A stretch of DNA of 64,000 bases from Nectonema munidae (taxonomy: Eukaryota; Nematomorpha; Nectonematoida; Nectonematidae): contig JAUIRK010000733.1 in assembly GCA_030549495.1 (NCBI GenBank), positions 38,822 to 102,821 of the forward strand, written 5' to 3'. Shown piece after piece: positions 22,509-34,700 of the stretch. Position 1 is the stretch's first letter. Each line of letters begins with the position of its first letter. A program made the position numbers and the translations under genes. The notes under the pieces were generated by a model. That model was not told the origin of the DNA and made no database searches. It saw only the letters and a list, made by a program, of their open reading frames with translations.

Positions 22509-23650
22509 CATGTTCCAAACATGGAACGTTGGCAGTTGGAATAACAATAAACACAAAAAATTTATTCAATAAAAAAACTTAAATTTTATGAAAAAATGAA
22601 AAACATTTTCCATAAAAACGTTTATTACAACTTTCACTTTGATTTTTTTAGTACAAGTTGCATCTTCCTTAAGTTGCAGGTGTGAAAAAGTGATTCAGTC
22701 CATAATTCATTATATCATTCAAAACAGGTGGGCTTGGTCCTCCTTTGAGAATTCTATATTTATTTAAACCAACTTTCATTGCAGCTAAAGATAACTCCCT
22801 TCTAAATTCTAAATGCGATTTAGCGTCTTTTACACACACGTGACAATGAAGCCGCCAAGCTGCAACAACAATCATATTTAGACCATTAGAAAATAAGTTC
22901 CACCACCATTTTTTGACCTAATTTTTGGTCTGTAAGAAGCAAGTAATCTATCAAGTAGATCAACACCACCCATATTATCATTATACAAAGAAATAAGTTT
23001 TGCAATAGGAACATTGATTCTTTGTTTTTTCTTTGAAGAGTATTTACTGACTTTTTGCAATGGATAAGCTCCAATCCAGTTAGAGATTGCAGTCACCACG
23101 TTATTATCGTTCCATCTGACTAAAACAACATTTCTATTTCCACAATAATCAAATTCTCCTCTATTTTTGGTTTTACAATCTTTTATTGAAATAAGAGGAT
23201 ATTTTTTGGTTCTATTATCTCTTATTGTTTTTATTGTTCTGAATCTTTTATTTGACAAGTCTGATAAAAGATCATACGAGGAAAAGAAATTATCAAAATA
23301 AATACAGTGATAATCTGGATTGTTTATTACTGAAATTACATTTTTCACATCTTTTGTACCCAATGGTACTTTAGATTTCTCTTTACATTGTTCAGCCCCT
23401 GTATAAATTTCTATTGAAAAAGGAAAATCATCAGAGCTGCACATTATCCAAATTTTGTAACCAAAACAAAAATCTAAATTATTTTTTAATTTTTTATATT
23501 TCAATTTCAAATTAATAATTTATATTAGTTTTATGAATATATAATTTTAAAAACTAGTAATAAATAATAAAATGATATCTTAATTGAAAAAAAATGTCAG
23601 CTAATAAATAAGTTTTATGAACTTGTTCCAAAAATGGAAAGTTGGCAAAA
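22509..23650 (-). mobile_element. piggyBac-type transposon remnant with transposase C-terminal half
   Basis: The minus strand from 23510 to 22878 encodes 210 residues with piggyBac motifs: GYKIWIMC, IYFDNFFSSYDLL (catalytic Asp), TIKTIRDNRTKKYPL, VVLVRWNDNNVVTAISN, and YNDNMGGVDLLDRLLASYRP (third catalytic Asp). After a frame change the reading continues at 22875-22669 with VVAAWRLHCHVC, the usual segment after the paired Trp region. The N-terminal half is missing. A 24-base motif (TGTTCCAAA-ATGGAA-GTTGGCA) flanks it at 22511 and 23624 in direct orientation. No clear TTAA ends were found, so the limits are approximate. Confidence 0.85.
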
Positions 23651-24495
23651 TCAATTTGAAAGGATTGATGAAATTAATTCTGATGGCAATGTTATGATCA
23701 GACTCGTTTACTCTTCCCAGAAAAACCAAGTTTTATCTCCCTTCAAAGATAAATTTGATATTGTGACTCATTCTGATTTCAAACCTAGATTTATAATCAA
23801 AAGTATCCCCTATGATATGAACGATGAAGATATTATACGTCTATCAATTTTTGTAATTATAACATTTCAAAATTTTAGGGTGTTAAGTTTATCAAATCCT
23901 TTTGTACGACCAACATGCGTTTGAAATTTGCTATAATTGAACCTAAAAATGCAAAAGTAGCACTACTAATATCCAAGGCCTCGACTATTTTTTGTTGCTT
24001 TAACTGTTTACCTATGTAGCTTTCTGTAAGAAAACAAAAGGTTTGTAAAAAGTATGGGAAAATTGGCCACTTTAGTAAATTATGCCTATCTAAAAATCCC
24101 CCTATTTTAAAATATTCTAAATTAGGACACTCAGAAACTGGTTGTATTGAAATAACAACAAAATGTATTTATTGCAAGGGTGAAACTGAATATTCTTTTG
24201 ATTATGAAAATTGTCCAAAAGTTTAAAAAATGTGTGAATCTTCCAAAATTTCCCATATTGGAATATCTTGCCCTCATTTTTATAAGATATATGAAGGTTT
24301 CAATCCTAAATATAAATCTTAGAAAATCGAGAATGCCTTCTAATAATCTTCTTATATTTCTAGAAAAATATCCTCACGATATCATATTTTTGAACGGACC
24401 TTACATGTTGAAAAATAGAATTCCTAGTATTTCACATGCCTCCACTCTAACATTCAAGCTGTTTCTCTTTGCGATCACCCCTAAACCCTATTAGT
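23650..24495 (+). mobile_element. LINE fragment: gag-like ORF1 and the start of the endonuclease
   Basis: The plus-strand frames begin with QFERIDEINSDGN and RFIIKSIPYDMNDEDI, continue to VCKKYGKIGHFSKLC and KLGHSETGC, then CIYCKGETEYSFDYENC: three zinc-knuckle-like motifs typical of ORF1 in Jockey/R1-type LINEs. They are followed by ILNINLRKSRMPSNNLL and LEKYPHDIIFLNGPYMLKNR, the opening of an apurinic-type endonuclease. The rest of ORF2, including reverse transcriptase, is absent. Keeping only the 5' portion is unusual, because LINE copies normally lose the 5' end. Stops and frame changes interrupt it. Confidence 0.7.
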
Positions 24496-25725
24496 TGTGG
24501 GCTAAATTTTTCCGCTCAATGGCGGATGAGGGGGCGTAAAGTGCCCCCTTATTTTTCTCAGATATTAATAAGTTTTTATAAGTGCTGAATTCAGTGGTGA
24601 TGTCCATTTTTTATCAAAATTAATCAAACCTGTCAAAAAAATTGATTTATATTTGGCAGCTCATCTAAAAAAGAACTTTTTATTGAAATAATTATATAAA
24701 GTTTATTACACATATATACACCCATTTTCAAGTGTGCTGAATTCAGTAGTGAAAAGAATATAGTTTCCGAATAGCGATAATAGAAGACAGTATATTATAA
24801 ATTATTGAGATTTCAACTTTTTTTTTAGTTGTCTTTATCACATCCAAGAGAATATTAAACATCTATAACTGTTTATATATATTTATTATCTAGCAAGGCC
24901 TAGAAAAGCCGTCAGTCCACTTTAACAATATTTTAATTCAATTGGGCTCGCTGCTTTAAATCCTTACATTTAATTAATACCTTACTTTATATTTTAATAT
25001 GATGTTGTTGACCGCATAAAATTCTTTATTTTTTTCAATTTTAGTTACTTACATGTTTTAAAAAAAAGGTTAAAATTTAAGATAAGCATTAGGCCTATGT
25101 TAGTTTATTGAGTTTAATGGTATTAGTTTTATTGATATTTTTATTGTATAGAAGGGTACATAGCAAGGGTAATTTTCATTACCCGTTGGCCCTATTTTCT
25201 TTTAAATCTTCTTTTATTGTGTGTTTTTTATAATTCTTCTAATTATTAATGTTTATATTTTTTATTATAATATTTTTGTCATTTAAATAAATCCTCTTAT
25301 TCTACTTATTCTTCTTTTCTTTTTAGTTCCTTTTATGGATTGCTTTCAATCCTTGATCTCTGCAATCATTAAACTTTTGAAGGAATTATATCATTAAATT
25401 TTATATATTCTTATTTATGTAATTATTTCAAGTGTTAGGTTTGAAGAATTTTTCTCATTGATGAATATACTTTTCTGCACCCAATAATTATCTTAAGTAT
25501 CTTAAAATATTATAAATAAAAAGTGCTTGAATATAAAAGTATAAAGTTTTTTTAAATATATTTGCTATTTTAAAAACTTATTTTTTTTAATTTTATAATT
25601 AAGTTGTTATTTTTTTGTCGTCTGACAAACTTTAACGATCTAGCATTTTACCGGCATTGTTATGTAAAGCAGAGAAGGCAAAGAGAGATTAATTACAAAA
25701 AACTGAAAGCTTAACTAATATAAAA
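24496..25725. other. AT-rich region upstream of the Pur gene, with a 19-bp direct repeat
   Basis: GTGCTGAATTCAGT-GTGA occurs at 24582-24600 and again at 24734-24752 with one mismatch; the core TGAATTCA is palindromic. The 150 bases between hold no coding sequence. This could be the duplicated flank of a small insertion. The remaining kilobase up to the Pur start, which must hold its promoter, shows no recognisable core element to my eye. Confidence 0.4.
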
Positions 25726-28700
25726 ATGGAAAGTCATACCACTGATGAACAAGTTGTTGTTAATGAAAGTATACACTTAGTATTATTTGAATTAAATTTT
25801 TTTTTTAAAGATTTGAATTTTTATCGTCGGTTTTATTTTAATTGCATATGTTATGTTCAATTTGACAAGTATTTTTTCTAAATTAAGATCAAATTATTAT
25901 TTTCATTAATGATTTATTGAATCAACGTGTCGATTTTTTTGTCCACCCTCTCAAAAATGGTAAAATTCACTAACCATCAATCAAAATAGATTTAGGTATT
26001 TAATTCTACAAAATAGGGTATTTTTTATAAAGGGTGTACAATGTTATAAAATTCAAACACCAATCAATGTCTAGTTCAGTAATTTTTTACTTTATTGATA
26101 ACCCCAAAATAGCCTATCATTCTACTTTCCCATCTAATTGTTATCCAAATATGGCAAAACTAAATTCTGTAAATAGATAAAATAATTCTTACACTAATCC
26201 CAAGACTAATTCTTTATCACCTTATTGAAATTTTGATTGAATAATTTTTGTGTTAATAATTTTATTTATTTATGGCTGTTTGATTTTATATCTTATTTTG
26301 ATAATCATGGTATTAAATATTATTATTATCATCATATATGGTGTTTTTAGTTTATATTTCTGGTTTATTGGCTGTAGTTTCAAGTTTAAGTTATGTATTT
26401 TTTGTAAGGATTTTAAGGAACACATGTTTTTGTTAGCATGTGTTGTTAATTAGTGGTGTGGTCTGTTTGTTACTATTTGTGGTATTGTATTTATCGGGAA
26501 TTTTGAAATCCATTAAAACGAGTAAAAACTCAAAAAAGCTACAAAATTGGTCACTTCTTAATGTTAAAGGAGTGACAACTCTAAAAAGTATTAAAATTCA
26601 AAGGAGTGATAAATCAAATTTATTTAGTTTCTTCATTTGTTAGTTGGCTTTAAAAGTTATACTCTAATGGTAAACATTAAAATTTGTAAAAAAAAATTTA
26701 AACCTAGTAACGTAATCAATCATGATCAAAAAATTTGTTTGTTTTTGACCATACAAATTTGAAATAATATTGTTTTTTAAGCAAAATTTAAAATCATTAA
26801 ATATAGATAAATGATGAAAATATTCAAAATTCCATTATTGCAACGTAAAAGTGTTTTTAACTATGTCGTCTTTTAGCATCAATCTTTTATCACTAAAAAC
26901 GTATTTCAGATCGGAAAAATTCATAATTTTAAAATGCGGAAACAGTTTGAATAATTACTTTTCTTTTGTATATAAGTAAATAAATTAATTTGCTATTTAA
27001 TCCTTTGTATAAATAAATTTATTATCACTGATATATATCATATTCTCTATGGATTATGTTACAGTGAACAAATAAACCTCAAAACCTTATTGACTGGAAT
27101 ACGTTATCACCAGGCCGAACAAAAGTGAATACAGTCGATTTTTCTTAAAAGGACAAAAAGTCACTGTAAACCAACTTTAAACAAATTTTATCTTAAATGT
27201 GGAGGGAATTAATGCTGCCCTATTGTTTTCAATGCAATTTTTATCACCTTTTTATATAGGTATAACTAGTCATCTTGAATAATTGCGAAAAAGGAAAACT
27301 CAATACAGGCATTAAAACTAATCAGCAGAATCTTATGTATATGCAGAAATAATCTTAATCAGATTAAAAGCGATTCCAAACTGGTCATGAAAATCATTAT
27401 TTTTGTTTTTTTAGAACATGAATCAAAATCATGAGGAGAGATTTTTTTAAAATTCAAAAGAATGCTTGAGAAATTTAAAAAGGGTACGATATTCAAAAGG
27501 TTGAACTGCTTCCAAATTTCTTTAACATTAAAAAGTTTCAATTGAAAGATTATTATTTATTGTATGGATAGTTATATCACTTTTAATGGTTCTACAAGGC
27601 AAAGAGTTTAATTTTGGCCAGCTATTTTTATTAGATTTTTTGGTAAACCAAAAATACTGTATCTGTCTGTACAATCCTTTGATTGTTTTACATTTTCTAT
27701 CAAATGATTACCATATCTTCCATCCACTCTTTTATTAGCATGAATAACATTAGAAAAGTTTTATAAGTTTTTTTTAAATAAATAACGGTGGAAGTTTTCA
27801 TTCACCTCCCGCATTTTGATATTTGTGAAATCAAAAAAAACATGAATTTCTCGAAATTTGTTATATTTTACGAACTTAACAATCTTTTCTCAGCTGAAAT
27901 ATTTATATGGCGATGAACCTGCAAAATCTTTTTTTGCGAAAATGTGAAGCTAGGTAATAACCATTCACAAATAATGTACACCGACGTGTTCAAGTTTCAA
28001 AGCTATTTGTTTAACATTGCTTTAACTGATCTTGTCATAATAAGACCATTTTGCGGAGTTATAGAACGCAATCATTGAGAAATTCATCATATTTAGGTTA
28101 CTTTTAACATTTTGCAATGATTTACCTTTTATAATAAATTTTAAGGAAAAAAAGTCTATCAGAAAAAGTTATAGAGCTTCAACAAAAACTAAAAAATTTT
28201 ACACCATAACTTAAGTTTTTTGAAATCTCATCGATACCAATTTGTTTATAGTTTGACATAAGCGGTGCATCAGTGCCTTGTAAATGAAAACACACCGACG
28301 ATACCTTTATCTTACCTTTTACTCAAAATTGAAAAATTTGCTACATAATTAACATAAGAGAGAAAGGAGACAAAATAAACTAATAAATAAATTTTCACTA
28401 TTTTAAAATGAAACTGTCTGTTCACAGAATAATTTCAAAATAATAGGAGGCATAAAAAATGAGATAGTTTATCGGCACTTTATTTGATATTTTCAAGTTT
28501 TTATAAACAACAAACCCAACGTTGAAGTAAACTTATAGGGTGATTTGGTAGCACTTGTGTTTTTTTACATATTGCAAAGAATCATAGTATACAAAAATGG
28601 TAATTTAATCTCTTTTTATAAAATTATTTAAGTCTAAAAACACAAAATCATTAAAAAATTATTTAAACTAAAATAAATCAAAGTATACGAGAAAAGAAAA

Positions 28701-31700
28701 TCCTTGCGTTTTTTTAAATATTTTTGTCCACAAATAAAATTCTGAAAGCTGTTATAAATAGATTAAGTACATTTTTAGCAACTGAAACATTTTGTTTCGA
28801 TATTATATTTTGGTAATCTTTTACTTTAAGGTTCTGTCAATCAAAAAATTTCTTTGACAAATTTTTGGCTGTTGTGATGTCAATCAAAACTATACATTAG
28901 TAAGCTCTATCATAATATAAAGATTAATTTAAAAAAATATTTTTATAGATTTCAAATTTAATTAGAATTCATTAACTATATTTTACTAAAGATTCTAGAT
29001 TTAATTTACATTAAAGTATGAAAGTAAATTAAAAAAAAAATTGAATGTAGAAATAAAAAATACATACTTTATCTCTGTTCAATACTTTGAGTTTGCAATA
29101 AATCTTTTAAAGAATTTAAAAACAGAAAATAATTTTGCCTTTGGAAAATGGCTTCTCCAAACAACTTCATCTAAATATGATTTGAATAATTCGTCGGAGG
29201 TGCGAAACTGTCTTTTTCAATGTTTTGCTTATGAATTTTCATATCATTTAGGTTAACAAAGTTACGTTGGTGTATAACTACCCAATGATCATAAACTCCA
29301 TTATTATAGTTAGAAATGTTCCTGTAAGCAGGCCATCCGTCAGAAACAATAATGGATCCTGTTAGTATGTGTCTTTGTATAATTTGTGTAAGAGTTGTTT
29401 CGTTCCTAAAACATTTCTTACTATTTCTTTCAATTGCTCCAAACACCCAATGACCTTCTCTCACCTCTGTGATATTTTCTATTAAAAAAACTAGCTTTCA
29501 TCAATTTCTACTATAATTTGTTCAAAGTTTTCATCAAAACCTCCAACAGTTAGAGAATTTCCTTCAACCCAACTTGTAGCAATCTCTCTACAAAAATTAG
29601 CCCAGTCTACCGCAGTTCGTCCACTTCCAACAGATGCTTCATGAATAATAGCGTCTAATGAATACTCACGACGCCATCCATAAATGAACAAAATCATAGA
29701 ATTTAAGGTGAGGTGGCTTTTTGCAAAAAAAGATCCTGATTATTAAAATCAGGTCTTTTTTTACCACAAACATAACATTTCCAACAATATACATCAGATA
29801 CATCATTTCTCTTCATTAATTTACAATTTTGTAGGCAATCATTGCATTGGAAAATATTTAAAATAACTTTATGCGAAACAAACCATTTTAAAGTGTCTAA
29901 TTTATAATCATTTGAATTTAAAACTTGTAACAGAGAAGAAAAATTAAAATTTTCAGTTAAAATTTTATTCTCACTCAGAGTAAAGTTCGTTCATTTCAGA
30001 TGAAAATGAATTGATAGAACAGATGAAAGAAAATATACTTCTCTTGCTCGTGTCAAAACAACTCGTCAAATTATACATGTGTCTGATCGATTTGAGCGAG
30101 TGTAGCATATGTGGGTTAATTTGGTTATATTTTACGTGTGTTTTTTATTTGTTTGGATGCATATGTGTGGAGTAATAACTACAAAAGAATGATTTTGTTA
30201 TTCAAACCCATAAAAAACACATTCATACACTTATGAATCAGTATTAGCACATAAGCGTGTTGCTATCTATGCTGATCGAAACATCTTATACGAATACAAC
30301 CAGAACCACACAACAAAAATACAAACGCTATACGCAAATCGATCAAACACAAGCTCTGTGTTTTGCTATAAATTGATGAGATGTTTTGATACGAGCATAA
30401 CAAATTTGTTTTCCTACGACCTACATCAATAATTGTTTCACTTTCTAAATGTTATTTTGAATCCCATAGAAAAAAGTTTTTAATCAATTTTTTGTATCAA
30501 ATATTTGCTTACTAAGTAATGTAAAATAAATGTATTATTTATTCATTTAGATGTATGTTGTAATTTTTATGCTTTATAGTTTATAGCATTGCCTATATAT
30601 TAAAACTAATTAAAAATTAGTTTGATTGACATCACAACAGTGAATAATTTGTCAGAGAAATTTTTTGATTGACGGAACCGTAAAGTAAAAAATTACCAAT
30701 TTCAAAATATTCATTCCCAAATAACTATTAAAAAAATTTCAAGAATTAAAGTTTCCAAATGGTACAAAATGTAACAAACGTAGTGATAAAGTGACTTTTG
30801 TTGAAAAAAAATCCTAGCGCCAGTCTGACAATATTCGTTGATATAAAATTGTAACGATTGAAAACTATTTTAATTTAACTCTAAATGTAAATTAGGCAGA
30901 AGCATTGGTGTAGCCAGAAAAAATTGATAGGCGGGGAGGGGGGGGGGGGGGGGGTTACATTAATAAAAAAAAATTGGACAACATTATTTATACTTTTTTG
31001 ATCCTTTCATTGGAGTAATTTTCGAAAACTGATATTGCATAAGATGCATGGGGGTATCATGAGGTACACAGGAGAGTGGGCACAGCCCCTCATGCCCAGC
31101 CTAGCTACGTCGCTGCAGAGAAGAGAGCTGAATGAGATAGGAGAGCTTAACAAGAGAAGAGGGCTTGAGTGAATGATTGAGTTTTAGCAGAAAAAGCGGA
31201 AGAGAAAAACAGAGGAGACAGAAAGAGAAATATAATAACTGTGACAAAGAGAAATAGAATAACTGACAGAAGAAAAGAAAATCTAGTGGATCATCAACAT
31301 GTGTTTACTCAAAAATACTACAAGGAGGATTCCTACATACTAATTCCATGCATACTCACGAATTTATACACTGATAAACATTGCTTACTTATTTGTGTTA
31401 ATATTGAAAATGGATTATTATTATATAGCTCTCACGCATCGTCTGTAAAATATATTTGATAGGAATTTCAGAACAGCTTGGCATGATGTTTGATTGATTC
31501 GAAAGTCTACATTCGTTCTTTTATTCTCTTATCTTAAATTATCATGTATTCGAATGATCATTACATTCTATAATGCGGTCATCATACATGTTTTATAAAC
31601 AAGCAGCAACTCTTACTTATACAAAATTATTGGGGGGGGGGGGGGGAAGCGAAGGTCATTTTGCCTCCCCCTCCGGATGTGCGCCCCTGACTCAAGTATC

Positions 31701-34700
31701 TATGCTAATTATACGTTCTATTTAGCAGGTTTAAATGAGAACTCTGTGGAAACAAATGAACAAGTTGTGGTTAATGAAAATGCTAAAGTTGAGCCTCGTC
31801 AGGGATATTTAGAAGAAATAAATATAGCTTCTGATGTTGTTCAGATTCAGTATAAAAGATATTATCTGGATATTAAAGAAAATAAGTTTGGAGTGTTTTT
31901 AAAAATTGTTGAAGTATGTTTTATAATTTTTCCTAACAATAATTTAATATTTTTTAATTTAAGGTTCCTCCAATTAAATATCGTGATCAACAGGTCTGTT
32001 TATATTTATAATTAAAACTAATAGTATATTAGTATATTATACTTAATTTTTTTCTTCCTAGAGAGATAATCGTCCTAAAACGCGCATCGTTCTCTCTATG
32101 GATAAAGTTATTGAATTTAGGAATGCGTTGACTGAATTTGGTGAATTTTATGCTTCACTAGGTAAGGATATAATTTTCTTATAATAATTTTTTATGTATC
32201 TGTATTTGCATGTTTATTCGCAAAAGCAGAGACACCTGATTGCTCTCAAAGAGTAAACCTGAAAACGTGATCATTAGAATGAAAGGCATAAATATCAATG
32301 CTAGTAAAGTAAACATTCTATTGATATATTGATAAAAAGTTCACTTTTGCTTATCTAATAACTTAAGCTTATTTTACCCAAACATGACTTACTATTAACG
32401 TGTTTTAGACGTTATATTATTATGTTTACTTAGCGACCTCTAACTGCTCTAGTTATGAGTTTACACATGCCAGTGTTTCGCTTAAAATTTGAGGATGAGC
32501 TTTTCCTTGGCCAACAGCTTAATTTTGCAACCATTCACCTAAGCCACGACTAATAAAAATGTCATAATTTACTTTTTCAGATTTCGACCTCTAAAAAAGG
32601 TTAGCGAAAACACTGTTCACAACTAGTGGAAGAACATCAATATCAAAGTAGATACACCGATATATATATATTTAAGGCATGGAAAAAACGCCTTTATAAT
32701 CATTTTGCTAAACTGAAAGTTATTTTTAAGGTAAATAGAATCAAGTAGGTGATTTTTTTATGGCTGAAATTAGCGGGACTCACTACATCATATTAGCTGA
32801 CGCTATTAGATATAACAAAAAATCTTGGGGTTCTGTGAAACCTTCAGTGATTGTAAACTACAGGCTACAAACTGAACCTACTACTAAAGTAGACGACCCG
32901 TTTCACAAGATGAAGAAAAATACGTTTTATCTCCAACTGAGCTACTGTTTTATCTCTAGTGAGCTGCATCATTTTTTTTGTATAATTTCAATTAGAAATT
33001 AGATCGAATAAATAACGAGATATTGATTTTAAATATAAAAATTGAAAACGTTTATTCTTTAGATTTAAAAATGTTTATTTGGTATGAAAGTGTACTGACT
33101 GTTTCAATAACCTTAACTTTATGTAATAACCTCATTCAAAAATTTGTTAATTTCTTAGATAGGTATTTATTTAGCTATTTACAGTATATTTCTTGGTGCA
33201 TAAGTCGACCCCAAAATTTAAGATTTAAGGGTATAAGTCGCCCTTTAACCCATTTACGCTCACTTTAAAGAAACTCAGACCATATCTTTTTTCATTGTAA
33301 CTAATATGGATTTCAAAAATCGTCTGCTTGTCGCGTGCATAAATCGGTTGAACGAAACTCGCCTAAGTTATTGGCGAGTTACAATTTTTTTCTCTGCATA
33401 CTCACGAATCTTCCACCGTAATGTAAACAAAAGCTTGTTCTCTTAGATTTAACTTTTCAAGCAGTTGTTTTCTATTCTTTGACTGTAGTGTAGCTACATA
33501 CATGTATGTATATACCGGTGGCGTATCGTAAGGGTGCGTAATTTAAAAATTTTAAAAATCAAATAAAACAATATTTGAAAATATGAAACAACATTTATTT
33601 ATATATAACTCTTGTAACAAAAATTGTGCCAAGACAGGTCGTTGAATCTTTCTTGTGATTGAGTTGCTCAATAAGAAAAGAAATGTTTACTTTCTTTATC
33701 GATGAAAATGAAATGTTTTATTTCTTTGTTTTAATCAAGAAAAATAATTCTTGTTTTTCCTAGCTTTTCACATCGCACCTAAAAAATTCCTAAACCCCTC
33801 CAAGGCGCTACTACCCACTTTGAGAATCACTGTTCTATTCCGATCTCCTCATAAATAATAATGTGGCTAACGAGTATTGAAAAGTTGACGAACTTATAAA
33901 TGCTTAAAGCATAAGTTGTTAAAACTTTGTTTATGAATCAAAAGAAGGTATTTATGGAAAAACAAATTAAAAACTTCACACTTTATATAAATGATTATTT
34001 TTATTTACGGCATTATAAAAAACAATCTACAATCTATATTTAAATGTTTAAAACATTTATAGAATATAGACTTTAAATATCTTAAAACTAACGTAAAAAT
34101 ATTGCTGATAATGTGCAATTGAAAGAAAGTTGCTATAGGTTTAAGGTTAAAACAAAAACAATTTTATTTTTTGTTTTTATGATAAATATGGAAAATTTTT
34201 TTTTTTATTTTTATTTTTAATTTGATAATTTTATTTTATTGGTGGGTTTTTTTTAAAAAAAGGTAAGTAGCAAATGAAATCACAATGATTAGTCAATCAT
34301 ACTTGAAAGTATAGCTTATATTGCAACAAGTGGATAGACGCTAGATAAGGCATGAAGTATATACTCAAAAGAAATTGTCTAACCAAACTATACAATACTG
34401 ATCATTATGTTGTGGATCGCAAGCATCGAGCAAAATCAATACATGACATTATTAGCTTCTATTTAGGCATTATTATTAGTACACCGTGGATATACATTCC
34501 TGGTATATACAATATAGTTCATCATAGAAACTGTTTTTGCTACTGTTATATAACACTACCTGCAATTTTGGGATGATTTTAAAGGTCGATCTATACACCG
34601 AAATATACACCTCCAAAATGTCCTTTGACGTGGAAATGACCTGAAAGGAGATTTATGTTGACAACAGTAAAATTTTAAGCGGGCGAACATTTTGTAATCT

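Noticed and set aside
31241-31459. Plus-strand frame of 72 residues in Pur intron 1
   Set aside because: No family similarity. Its start is GA-rich tract sequence and the phase does not join the neighbouring exons.
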